Positions 29,217-38,019 of a stretch of 64,000 bases of DNA are shown in pieces (the first letter of the stretch is position 1; each line of letters starts with the position of its first letter). The DNA is from Clostridium sp. DSM 17811 (GTDB lineage Bacteria > Bacillota > Clostridia > Clostridiales > Clostridiaceae). Where the stretch lies: assembly GCF_018861905.1 (NCBI RefSeq), contig NZ_JAHLDU010000002.1, forward strand, positions 1 to 64,000, in the 5' to 3' direction. The translations under genes were made by a program, and so were the position numbers. Under the pieces are notes generated by a model that searched no databases, was not told where the DNA came from, and worked only from the letters and a program-made list of their open reading frames with translations.

Positions 29217-31073
29217 TTGATTAAACAAATTAAAGAAAAAAGTATATATTTATTTGTGTTAGTCCTTATTATTGTTAGTTCGGTAATTATTGTCAAATCA
29301 ATTTGCATAAAAAAATCTGGAGGCGTGGAGTTTGTTATTGGGATGTCTCAAGCAAATTTGACAGAGCCTTGGAGAATTTCTATGAATGAGGAAATAATAG
29401 AGGCAGCAAAAAAATATAAAAATATAAAAATTGTGTATAAAGATGCTGGAGGAGATACAGATAAACAAAAAAAAGATATAAATGAACTTGTAGATGATGG
29501 TGTGGATTTATTAATTGTATCTATAAATGATTCAAATAAGTTAACACCATTAGTGAGACAAGTATATAAATCAATTCCAGTAATAGTTCTTGATAGAGCT
29601 GTTGAAGGCTATGATTATTCATTATATATTGGACCAGATAATGAAAAAATAGGTACCCAAGCAGGGGATTTTGTTATAAATTTAATTGGACAAGGTAAAG
29701 GTAAAGTTATCGAGGTTCAGGGTGTATTAGATTCTTCACCTGTTATATCGAGGAGTAATGGCTTTAGATCGGTTCTCAAAGATCATAAAAATATTGAAAT
29801 ATCTAACACCATAGTTTGTAATTGGCAAAGAGATGAAGCGGAAGATAAAGTTACGCAGGCTTTACAAGCAGATAAAGACGTAAATGTTATTTTTGCACAT
29901 AATGACTATATGGCATTAGGGGCTTATAAAGCTGTTTACAAATTAGGGCTTAAAAACATAAAAATTATTGGGGTAGATGGTCTTACTGGGGAAAATAGTG
30001 GATTAGATTTGGTTTCTAAAGGAATTCTAAGTGGTACTTTTACTTGTAAAACTGGTGGAAGCGAAGCTGTAAATTACGCAATGGATATTTTAAATAAAAG
30101 GAGTGATATACCAAAAAAAATAATATTAAGGAGTGATAAAATTACTGTTGGAAACGTAAATCAATATTTAAATAATAAATCAAAAAATCTAGTGGATAAT
30201 AAAAACATAGTGCTTGGGTATGCTCAATTGATGTCAGAGAGTAGATGGAGAGATGCAAATGCAAAATCAATTAAAAATGCAGCAAATGATGCCAGTATTA
30301 ATTTAGATTTTAGAGAAGAAGGTTATACCCAAAAGGATCAGAAACAATTAATTAGAGAACTAATAAAAAAGAGAGTGGATATAATTGCATTTTCACCTTT
30401 TGTGAAGACTGGGTGGGATGATGTTTTATTTGAGGCAAAAAATGCAGGTATTCCGGTGATTTTATGTGATAGAAGTGTTGACTCAGATGATTCGCTCTGG
30501 ACTTGTAATATTGGTTCAGATTTTCAGGAGGAGGGACGACGTGCTGCAAGACTATTAATAGAACACTTTAAGGATAAAGAAGCAAATATCTTCGAACTTA
30601 AAGGAAATATAGGTTCAGCTCCTGAAATTGAAAGAGAATTGGGGTTTAATGAAGTAATTAAAGACCACCATAATTATAAAATAGTAGCAGAAGGTACTGG
30701 AAACTTTAATTTTGATGAGGGAAAGGAAGTAATGAAAAAATTCCTTAACTCAAATAATCAAAAAATAAATATGGTATTCGCTCTTAATGATGATATGGCG
30801 CTTGGTGCTATTGAGGCTATAAAAGATGCTGGACTTGTTCCAGGAAAAGACATTATTGTTATTGGAATAGATGCTACTAAGCAAGCATTACTTTCTATAA
30901 AAAAAGGAGAAATGTACAGTACTGTAGAGTGCAACCCACTACTCGGCCCTCAATTAATGAAAACTGCTCAGAAAATAATGAGCGGCGAGGAAGTTCCATT
31001 GAAAATAGTAAATGCTGAGGATGTCTTTACAAAAATAAATTCAGCAAAAGAATTTAAGAATAGAAAATATTAA
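29217..31073 (+). CDS. Membrane-anchored tandem sugar-binding sensor protein
   Basis: A 618-residue protein with one N-terminal membrane helix (about 10-31), no lipobox Cys, and two complete periplasmic-binding-protein-1 domains (about 38-320 and 330-618). Domain 1 opens with GMSQANLTEPWRISMNEE, like ribose-type binders. Domain 2 opens with YAQLMSESRWRDANAKSI and shares VECNPLLGPQL and a C-terminal NRKY with the neighbouring lipoprotein, so the two are paralogues. Translation starts at TTG 29217, right after the regulator's stop, behind GGGGGAGGAG. Coupling to a YesN regulator rather than to transporter genes, and an uncleaved anchor, point to sensing rather than import. Single-domain relatives of this layout (XylFII of Clostridium beijerinckii) act with LytS and YesN. 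The ligands are unknown. Confidence 0.85.
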   Translation: MIKQIKEKSIYLFVLVLIIVSSVIIVKSICIKKSGGVEFVIGMSQANLTEPWRISMNEEIIEAAKKYKNIKIVYKDAGGDTDKQKKDINELVDDGVDLLIVSINDSNKLTPLVRQVYKSIPVIVLDRAVEGYDYSLYIGPDNEKIGTQAGDFVINLIGQGKGKVIEVQGVLDSSPVISRSNGFRSVLKDHKNIEISNTIVCNWQRDEAEDKVTQALQADKDVNVIFAHNDYMALGAYKAVYKLGLKNIKIIGVDGLTGENSGLDLVSKGILSGTFTCKTGGSEAVNYAMDILNKRSDIPKKIILRSDKITVGNVNQYLNNKSKNLVDNKNIVLGYAQLMSESRWRDANAKSIKNAANDASINLDFREEGYTQKDQKQLIRELIKKRVDIIAFSPFVKTGWDDVLFEAKNAGIPVILCDRSVDSDDSLWTCNIGSDFQEEGRRAARLLIEHFKDKEANIFELKGNIGSAPEIERELGFNEVIKDHHNYKIVAEGTGNFNFDEGKEVMKKFLNSNNQKINMVFALNDDMALGAIEAIKDAGLVPGKDIIVIGIDATKQALLSIKKGEMYSTVECNPLLGPQLMKTAQKIMSGEEVPLKIVNAEDVFTKINSAKEFKNRKY

Positions 31074-31074
31074 A

Positions 31075-31109
31075 ATAGCTCTGCAAATGCAGAGTTATAT
31101 TTTTTTTGT
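31075..31109 (+). terminator. Terminator after the sensor gene
   Basis: A ten-bp stem (31075-31084 with 31089-31098, one G-T pair) around AAAT is followed by eight T. It separates the regulator/sensor unit from the importer genes. Confidence 0.88.
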
Positions 31110-31165
31110 TCCAAATAGTGTAAAAAATAGCTGATTAGTACAAATACAGTAATATAAGATAGATA

Positions 31166-31188
31166 TATAATGATTGTAAACGATACAA
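31166..31188 (+). promoter_or_regulatory. -10 box and cre-like site before the sugar-binding lipoprotein
   Basis: TATAAT at 31166-31171 is followed by TTGTAAACGATACAA at 31174-31188, which covers the expected transcription start. The element resembles a catabolite-responsive element, matching about 12 of 14 consensus positions of TGWAANCGNTNWCA. A position over the start would fit repression by CcpA. Confidence 0.5.
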
Positions 31189-31213
31189 TGTATTATTAGA
31201 GGGGGGTTTATTA

Positions 31214-32221
31214 ATGAAAAACAAAAAAATTATTGCATTTTTATCTGCAGCTATTCTAGTGACTACAATGTTTGCTGGATGTGGTACGAAGGCTAAAACT
31301 GATGGGGCGAAAGCGACGCCAACTGCAACTGATACCTCGAAGAAAAAAGTTATTGGATTTGCTCAGGTTGGTGCGGAAAGTGGCTGGAGAACAGCAGAAA
31401 CTGCTTCAATAAAAACGATTCCAACTTTAGATCCAACATTTGAATTAAAATTCTCAGATGGGCAACAAAAACAAGAAAATCAAATAAAAGCTATTAGATC
31501 TTTTATAGCACAAAAAGTTGATATTATTGCTTTAGATCCAGTTGTTGAAAATGGTTGGGACACAGTATTAAAAGAAGCAAAAGATGCAAAGATACCAGTA
31601 ATTATAGTAGATAGAGGTGTAAAGGTTTCAGATCAATCTCTATATGCTGGATTCTTAGGATCAGACATGGAAGCAGAAGGAAAAAAAGTGGCAAAAATAT
31701 TAGTAGACAAGTTTGGGAAAGCAGCAAAATTAAATATAGCTGAAATCCAAGGAACTGTTGGATCAAGTGCTATGGTTGGACGTCAAAAAGGGTTTAAGGA
31801 AGGTATTGCAGATTGCCCGAATTATAAGATCGTAAAATCACAAACTGGTGATTTCACACGTGCAAAGGGTAAAGAAGTCATGGAAGCTTTCATGAAATCA
31901 GATGGAAATAATATCAATGTTTTATTTTCACATAATGATGATATGGCTATAGGAGCAATTCAGGCCATTGAAGAAGCTGGAAAGAAACCTGGAAAAGATA
32001 TATTTGTAGTAGCAGTAGATGGTATTAAAGAATACTTTCAATTTATGGTAGATGGAAAAGCAAATGCAACTGTTGAGTGTAATCCGCTACTTGGACCACA
32101 ATTGTTAGATACTGCAAAATTAATTTTAGCAGGTAAACCAATAGATAGATGGGTTAAATCAAAAGAAGGTGTATTCACCGCAGCTCAAGCTACCGCAGAG
32201 TTACCAAACAGAAAATATTAA
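31214..32221 (+). CDS. Sugar-binding lipoprotein of an ABC importer (YtfQ-like)
   Basis: A 335-residue periplasmic-binding-protein-1 lipoprotein. The signal peptide ends in the lipobox FAGC with Cys23. The mature part opens VIGFAQVGAESGWRTAETAS, the pattern of YtfQ, which binds galactofuranose in E. coli. It also has LFSHNDDMAIGAIQA and VECNPLLGPQL. It is clearly homologous to the second domain of the sensor at 29217. In this context, next to xylulokinase, a pentose is a reasonable substrate, but that is inference. The ribosome site GAGGGGGG is strong, as expected for an abundant binding protein. Confidence 0.9.
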   Translation: MKNKKIIAFLSAAILVTTMFAGCGTKAKTDGAKATPTATDTSKKKVIGFAQVGAESGWRTAETASIKTIPTLDPTFELKFSDGQQKQENQIKAIRSFIAQKVDIIALDPVVENGWDTVLKEAKDAKIPVIIVDRGVKVSDQSLYAGFLGSDMEAEGKKVAKILVDKFGKAAKLNIAEIQGTVGSSAMVGRQKGFKEGIADCPNYKIVKSQTGDFTRAKGKEVMEAFMKSDGNNINVLFSHNDDMAIGAIQAIEEAGKKPGKDIFVVAVDGIKEYFQFMVDGKANATVECNPLLGPQLLDTAKLILAGKPIDRWVKSKEGVFTAAQATAELPNRKY

Positions 32222-32233
32222 TTTGTAAATTTT

Positions 32234-32276
32234 AATATAAGAGCAGGAATGTTATACAGTATCCTGCTCTTATATT
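32234..32276 (+). other. Intercistronic hairpin after the binding-protein gene
   Basis: A perfect 15-bp stem (32234-32248 with 32262-32276) and a 13-base loop lie between the binding-protein and ATPase genes. There is no real T run after it. Such hairpins commonly protect the upstream message and keep the binding protein more abundant than the transporter. Confidence 0.7.
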
Positions 32277-32322
32277 ATAAATAGATCTTTCTATATCCAT
32301 TTTAAAAGGAGGGAAAAAAAGG

Positions 32323-33840
32323 ATGGAAGATAACAATGTAGTTTTGAAAATGGAAAATATATGTAAGACATTTCCTGGTGTAAACGCTTTATCATCTGTA
32401 AATTTTCAACTTGCAAAAGGTGAAATCCATACTCTTATGGGAGAAAATGGAGCAGGAAAGTCAACACTAATAAAAGTACTTACTGGTGTGTATAAAATAG
32501 ATAAAGGGAAAATAACATTAAATGGAGAAGAAATTTTTATTTCTTCTACTAGGGATGCACAAGAACATGGCATAAGTACAGTGTATCAAGAAGTTAATTT
32601 GTGTTTCAATCTTACTGTAGCTGAAAATATTTATATTGGCCGTGAACCTATGAAGAATAAGAGTATTAATTGGAATGAGATGAATAAAAATGCTACAAAA
32701 CTATTAGAGGAAAGATTGAATTTAAAAATTGATGTCAAAAAAACATTATCTACTTATTCTGTTGCTATACAACAAATGGTTGCAATTGCACGTGCGGTGG
32801 ATATTTCAAGGGGTATATTGATATTAGATGAACCAACATCAAGTTTAGATGCAAATGAAGCAAAACAATTGTTTGTTGTAATGAAAAAATTGAAATCAGA
32901 AGGAATGTCAATCTTATTTGTAACTCATTTCCTAGATCAAGTTTATGAAATCTCAGATAGAATTACAGTACTTCGAAATGGAGAATTTGTTGGAACTTAT
33001 GAGGCTAAAAATCTTACTCGTATTGATTTGATTTCTAAGATGATTGGAAAAGATATTGGTGAAGTAGAAAAGTTAAATAGCACTTTTAAAAACACTACTA
33101 GAAAACTTAGTGGAGAGAAATTAATCGAAACACATCAATTTGGGAAAAAGGGTACAATTGAACCCTTTGATATAGATATTAGAAAAGGAGAAGTGCTTGG
33201 ACTAGCTGGCCTTCTAGGATCAGGGAGAAGCGAAATTGCAAGGCTGATTTTTGGTATAGATAAATCAGATCATGGTACCATTGAGATTAAAAAAAAGAAA
33301 TACTCTTATATTTATCCTAAAAAAGCAATTTTAGATGGTTTTGGTTTCTGCCCTGAAGATAGAAAGGTAGAAGGTATTGTTGGACAATTAACTATTAGGG
33401 AAAACATAATACTAGCTATTCAGTCTAGACGTGGGATAATTAAATATTTGTCAATTAAAAAGCAGCAGGAAATAGCTAAAAAGTATATAGATTTATTATC
33501 TATTAAAACACCTAGTATGGAACAAAGAATTGATAATTTAAGTGGTGGAAATCAGCAAAAAGTAATATTAGCAAGGTGGCTTGCTACAGATCCCCAGCTT
33601 TTGATTTTGGATGAACCTACAAGAGGCATAGATGTAGGTGCAAAATATGAAATTGAAAAACTTATTGCGAGACTTGCGAGTGAGGGGGTAACTATTTTAT
33701 TTATTTCCTCAGAACTTCAGGAAATAGTAAGAAGTTGTGATAGAGTGCTTGTGCTCAGAGATAGAAAAATCATTAAAGAATTAATTGGAGAAGATATACA
33801 AGAAGAGAATATTATGCAAGCAATTGCAGGGAGAGGGTAA
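32323..33840 (+). CDS. Sugar ABC transporter ATP-binding protein (two domains, YtfR/RbsA type)
   Basis: A 505-residue protein with two ATP-binding cassettes. Domain 1 has the Walker A GENGAGKST and the Walker B ILILDEPTSSLD. Domain 2 has the degenerate Walker A GLLGSGRSE, the signature LSGGNQQK and LLILDEPTRGID. This layout defines the CUT2 class of sugar importers, with one fused ATPase per transporter. It follows the binding-protein gene after a hairpin and is five bases before the first permease gene. Confidence 0.95.
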   Translation: MEDNNVVLKMENICKTFPGVNALSSVNFQLAKGEIHTLMGENGAGKSTLIKVLTGVYKIDKGKITLNGEEIFISSTRDAQEHGISTVYQEVNLCFNLTVAENIYIGREPMKNKSINWNEMNKNATKLLEERLNLKIDVKKTLSTYSVAIQQMVAIARAVDISRGILILDEPTSSLDANEAKQLFVVMKKLKSEGMSILFVTHFLDQVYEISDRITVLRNGEFVGTYEAKNLTRIDLISKMIGKDIGEVEKLNSTFKNTTRKLSGEKLIETHQFGKKGTIEPFDIDIRKGEVLGLAGLLGSGRSEIARLIFGIDKSDHGTIEIKKKKYSYIYPKKAILDGFGFCPEDRKVEGIVGQLTIRENIILAIQSRRGIIKYLSIKKQQEIAKKYIDLLSIKTPSMEQRIDNLSGGNQQKVILARWLATDPQLLILDEPTRGIDVGAKYEIEKLIARLASEGVTILFISSELQEIVRSCDRVLVLRDRKIIKELIGEDIQEENIMQAIAGRG

Positions 33841-33845
33841 AAACA

Positions 33846-34883
33846 ATGCACAAAATTAAAGATATATTTAAAAAGTTTTATGCAATGCAGATCTTTTGGC
33901 CAGTAGCATCTTTAATTGTATTAATATTTTTAAATTTTGTAATTAGACCTGGCTTCGTAAGCATTAATATTAGGGATGGTCATTTATATGGAAATCTAAT
34001 TGACATAATTAACCATGCAGCTCCACTTATTCTTATATCCATTGGAATGACCATTGTTATTGCCACGCAAGGGATAGATATTTCTGTGGGATCTATCATC
34101 GCTATTAGTGCTTCTATTTCAGCATCTGTTATTGTTATGAGTGGTAATGTACCTCTTGCTATACTTGCGGGTATATTTGTTGGACTTATTTGCGGTATGT
34201 GGAATGGAATGCTAGTAGCGTACATAGGAGTACAACCCATGGTCGCTACTTTGATTTTGTATATAGTTGGTAGAGGTATCGCACAGTTAGTAACAGGTGG
34301 ACAAATATTAACATTTACAAATAAAACTTTTATTTTTATAGGTACTGGTTATTGGGTTATACCTTTTGCAGTATATATAACAGTTTTAGTTGTAGGGATT
34401 GTATTTTATTTAATGCGAAAGACTGCTCTTGGATTATTTGTTGAATCTATAGGAGTGAATAACAGTGCCAGCAAATTTGCAGGTATTAATTCTAAAAGAG
34501 TCATCTTTTCTCTATATGTAATTTGCGGTATTTTGTCTGGAATTGCTGGAATTATTATATGTTCAAATATAAAATGTGCAGATGCAAACAATGCAGGGTT
34601 GTGGCTTGAATTGGATGCTATTCTTGCAACAGTTATTGGAGGAACCTCGATGGCAGGGGGAAGGTTTTATATAGGTGGAACTGTTATAGGTGCATTATTT
34701 ATCCAAACATTAACAACTACAATTTATAGTATGGGAGTACCACCAGAAGTTACCTTAGTTGTAAAGGCTGTTGTCGTAATTGTGGTGTGCTTAATTCAAA
34801 CTACAGAGTTTAGGAAAATGTTTAACGGAAGATTGTTTCATAGTAAAAATAATCTGAAAGCAAAGAAGGTGGAAAGAATATGA
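33846..34883 (+). CDS. Sugar ABC transporter permease (YtfT-like)
   Basis: A 345-residue membrane protein of the BPD_transp_2 family, with about nine or ten helices. GMTIVIATQGIDISVGSI and the ATVIGGTSMAGGRFYIGGTV segment near the C-terminus are the family's conserved parts. It is the first of two permease genes, the arrangement of YtfT and YjfF, and is translated with the ATPase gene five bases upstream. Its end overlaps the second permease gene by four bases. Confidence 0.93.
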   Translation: MHKIKDIFKKFYAMQIFWPVASLIVLIFLNFVIRPGFVSINIRDGHLYGNLIDIINHAAPLILISIGMTIVIATQGIDISVGSIIAISASISASVIVMSGNVPLAILAGIFVGLICGMWNGMLVAYIGVQPMVATLILYIVGRGIAQLVTGGQILTFTNKTFIFIGTGYWVIPFAVYITVLVVGIVFYLMRKTALGLFVESIGVNNSASKFAGINSKRVIFSLYVICGILSGIAGIIICSNIKCADANNAGLWLELDAILATVIGGTSMAGGRFYIGGTVIGALFIQTLTTTIYSMGVPPEVTLVVKAVVVIVVCLIQTTEFRKMFNGRLFHSKNNLKAKKVERI

Positions 34884-35896
34884 AACAAGTTAAGATTAGA
34901 AAAGAAAACTTTAAGTTAAACCCTGCGTATATTTCTATTTATGCTACTATAACTCTATTCATAATTATGTTTTTAACTGGTTCTGTGTTATATGATGGTT
35001 TTTTCTCAGCACAGGTATTATCAAATCTATTTATTGATAATGCGTATTTAATTGTTATATCCATTGGAGAAACATTCGCAATACTCACAGGTGGAATTGA
35101 TCTTTCTGTGGGTGCTATGATCGCTTTCACAAGTATGATCTGTGCAGACCTACTAAGAAAAGGTGTGAATCCATTTATTGTTATGATTTTTGTTCTGGTA
35201 ATAGGTGCTGTTTTTGGTACAGTTCAAGGATATTTAATTCAAAAATTCAAACTTCATCCTTGGATTGTAACACTAGCAGGTATGTTTTTTGCTAGAGGTT
35301 CAAGCTACCTTATTAGTATAGATACGATAACTATAACTAATCCAGTTTTTACTAAGATTGCTGCTTTTAGAATACCTGTTTTACCAGGAGCGTTTATCTC
35401 TATTAATGTAATAATAGGTTTACTTACAGTAGCAGTAGCAGCATATATACTTAAATATACAAAATTTGGTAGGACTGTTTATGCAATTGGTGGAAGTGAA
35501 AATTCTGCAATGCTTATGGGACTTCCAGTTGCAAAAACTAAAATTTTGGTATACACCCTATCTGGATTTTGCTCTTCATTAGGAGGATTGTTATTCACAA
35601 TATATACGCTTTCAGGTTATGGGCTACATTGTAATGGGACTGAAATGGATGCCATAGCAGCTTGTGTAATAGGGGGCATACTATTAACAGGAGGATCTGG
35701 ATACCCAATAGGGCCAATGTTTGGTGTGCTAACTACTGGAATTATTCAAAGTTTAATCATGTTCGATGGAACCTTGAACTCATGGTGGACAAAAATTGTA
35801 GTTGGATTACTGTTATTTATCTTTATTGTTCTTCAAAGGGTAATTGTAATAAGTAACGAAAAGAAAAAGACAGTAGCAATAGCATTAAAAGTTTAG
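34880..35896 (+). CDS. Sugar ABC transporter permease (YjfF-like)
   Basis: A 338-residue membrane protein of the same family as its upstream neighbour. It contains GETFAILTGGIDLSVGAM and CVIGGILLTGGSGYPIGPM. Together the two permeases form the channel of a CUT2 importer with the ATPase at 32323 and the lipoprotein at 31214. The four-base overlap with the preceding gene indicates coupled translation. A terminator follows. Confidence 0.93.
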   Translation: MKQVKIRKENFKLNPAYISIYATITLFIIMFLTGSVLYDGFFSAQVLSNLFIDNAYLIVISIGETFAILTGGIDLSVGAMIAFTSMICADLLRKGVNPFIVMIFVLVIGAVFGTVQGYLIQKFKLHPWIVTLAGMFFARGSSYLISIDTITITNPVFTKIAAFRIPVLPGAFISINVIIGLLTVAVAAYILKYTKFGRTVYAIGGSENSAMLMGLPVAKTKILVYTLSGFCSSLGGLLFTIYTLSGYGLHCNGTEMDAIAACVIGGILLTGGSGYPIGPMFGVLTTGIIQSLIMFDGTLNSWWTKIVVGLLLFIFIVLQRVIVISNEKKKTVAIALKV

Positions 35897-35910
35897 ATGT
35901 GATTAATACC

Positions 35911-35950
35911 AAAAGAAGTATTTAAAATTTATTTTTAGATACTTCTTTTT
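35911..35950 (+). terminator. Terminator after the importer genes
   Basis: AAAAGAAGTAT (35911-35921) pairs with ATACTTCTTTT (35939-35949), with further A/T pairing inside and a T run at the end of the right arm. It separates the importer from the kinase gene. Confidence 0.8.
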
Positions 35951-36081
35951 CATGTCGCGTCTTAAGAGTAAGGTAGGGTTAACACAGAATGATTTTAATT
36001 CAAAAATTGCTATCTATGTAATTATTGTATAAACTGTAATTTTTGGTTATGATGGTAATGAAACTAATAGGAGGAGAGAAA

Positions 36082-37869
36082 ATGAATAAATTTATGAAAA
36101 ATTTCCTTGATAGAAGTATAAAATATAAATTGTCTTTTTATTTCTCCCTAGTAATTTTAATACCGATAGTTACGATTTCGATTTTGGGGAATTTGTTATA
36201 TAAAAATTCAATTACTAATCAACAAAATGAAAATATAAGGCAAATGGTAAGTCAAATAAGTAATAATATTGATTTTTATATAAAAGATACAGAAAATATA
36301 ATTAATTATTTATCTGAGGATCCAAGAATTCTAAGCTTTCTGGGCAACAATACTAACAGTAGTATAATCAAAAAAGATATTGAGAGTATTCGGGTGGAGG
36401 AAACATCTAAGGCTATAAATAGTTTCACTACATTTCATTCAGAGATAGCAGGGATAATGATAGTTAAACAAGATGATACATTTGTAAGTGATGTTATGGG
36501 CAGGATTTCAAGAGATGCACTTACAAAAGAAAAATGGTACGTGGATGCATCGAAAAACCCCATTACTATGCATCTTTTTAGTAAACCTGTAGGTAGAAAT
36601 ATTAATAATGTTTTTCAATACAGTGCTGATGATGTGGTATCGATGTCAAAGGCCGTAGTTGATAAGAAAACAGGTAAATGTATTGGAGTAATTCTCATAG
36701 ACATGAAACTAGATATTATAAAAAGTGTAATAGAACATGCTAAACCTGCAAAAAATGGATTTGTATACATTGTAGATAATAATGGTGAAATAGTATATTC
36801 ACCAGTTAATAAAATAGTATATAGAATAAAAAGTGAGTGGACTGATAACTCAAGCGGTGAAATCTTAATTAAGAGAATTAAGGAAAATGATTATAAAATA
36901 ATTCATGGGAACTCAACCTATACAGGGTGGAAAACTGTTGAAGTATTTCCTCTAAATGAAAGTCTAAGGGTCATAGATTCTTTAGTATATTACTCTATAA
37001 TAATTGCTATAATTACTTTGATCATTGCGGAAATATTGGCAACATTTTTTACAAAGTCTATAGTAAGGCCTATTTCAAAACTTAAGAGGCTTATGAAAAA
37101 GACTGAAGAAGGAAATTTCAATGTGTTTTTTAATAGTAAATACGATGATGAGATCGGTGAACTTGGAAATGCATTTAATAATATGGTTAGAGAAATCAAA
37201 AATTTAATTATGTTAGTAGAAACGGAAGGTAAAAAGAAGAGAAAAGCTGAAATAAGTATATTACATGCTCAAATAAAACCACACTTTATATATAACACGT
37301 TAGATACAATTCAATGGATGGCGCAAGAACATGATGCACAAGATATAGTTGATATAACTTATAATTTAACTAATCTTTTAAGAATTGGATTAAGTGCTGG
37401 GGAGGAGAACATTAAAATATCTCAAGAAATTAAACATGTGGAAAGTTATTTATTAATTCAAAAAATTAGGTATGAGGATAAGCTTAATTACGAAATTAAC
37501 ATGCAGAAGGAAATATTAAATTTAAGTGTAATAAAATTAATATTACAGCCAATTGTAGAAAATGCAATTTATCATGGTATTAAGGAAAAAAGAGGTAGCG
37601 GTCATATTAAAATAAGTGGCATGATTAAAAATGAAAAAATTTGTTTTATAATTCAGGATAATGGTATAGGCATAGCGGATGAAAAATTAATGAAGATAAA
37701 TGAAATGTTAAAAGGTAAAACAACCTCAAACGATGTAATTGGATATGGTATTTTCAATGTAAATGAAAAAATAAAATTGACATATGGTGAAGAGTTTGGA
37801 TTGGAATATCATAGTACTTATGGAGAAAGTACTACAGTTGTATTGTGGCATCCAATTATAAAGAATTAA
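36082..37869 (+). CDS. YesM/LytS-type sensor histidine kinase
   Basis: A kinase of about 595 residues. A membrane helix near 20-40 is followed by an extracytoplasmic Cache-like domain, a second helix near 305-330 and a HAMP domain. The His_kinase domain has the phosphorylated His in KPHFIYNTLDTIQW near 401, and the ATPase domain has LQPIVENAIYHG and DNGIGI. I chose the start at 36082, with AGGAGGAG before it, over an in-frame reading from 36043. It probably phosphorylates the YesN-type regulator at 28011, with the importer genes lying between the two. The match is inferred from type and position. Confidence 0.9.
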   Translation: MNKFMKNFLDRSIKYKLSFYFSLVILIPIVTISILGNLLYKNSITNQQNENIRQMVSQISNNIDFYIKDTENIINYLSEDPRILSFLGNNTNSSIIKKDIESIRVEETSKAINSFTTFHSEIAGIMIVKQDDTFVSDVMGRISRDALTKEKWYVDASKNPITMHLFSKPVGRNINNVFQYSADDVVSMSKAVVDKKTGKCIGVILIDMKLDIIKSVIEHAKPAKNGFVYIVDNNGEIVYSPVNKIVYRIKSEWTDNSSGEILIKRIKENDYKIIHGNSTYTGWKTVEVFPLNESLRVIDSLVYYSIIIAIITLIIAEILATFFTKSIVRPISKLKRLMKKTEEGNFNVFFNSKYDDEIGELGNAFNNMVREIKNLIMLVETEGKKKRKAEISILHAQIKPHFIYNTLDTIQWMAQEHDAQDIVDITYNLTNLLRIGLSAGEENIKISQEIKHVESYLLIQKIRYEDKLNYEINMQKEILNLSVIKLILQPIVENAIYHGIKEKRGSGHIKISGMIKNEKICFIIQDNGIGIADEKLMKINEMLKGKTTSNDVIGYGIFNVNEKIKLTYGEEFGLEYHSTYGESTTVVLWHPIIKN

Positions 37870-37944
37870 TTGATATATGACAATACAATTTTTATATTTG
37901 AGTCTATATTCCATTTTTATTTTCTGAAATCTTTTTAAAACCAC

Positions 37945-37973
37945 TTGAAAAAGTTTAGTAAAACGATTACAAT
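37945..37973 (+). promoter_or_regulatory. Promoter of xylB with an overlapping cre-like site
   Basis: TTGAAA (37945-37950) and TACAAT (37968-37973) are 17 bases apart. Between and over the -10 lies GTAAAACGATTACA (37958-37971), matching about 12 of 14 positions of the cre consensus. Binding there would block RNA polymerase. Confidence 0.65.
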
Positions 37974-38019
37974 AGAGATATAAAATAGAGATATAAATTA
38001 AACTCTTGGGGGGATAAAT

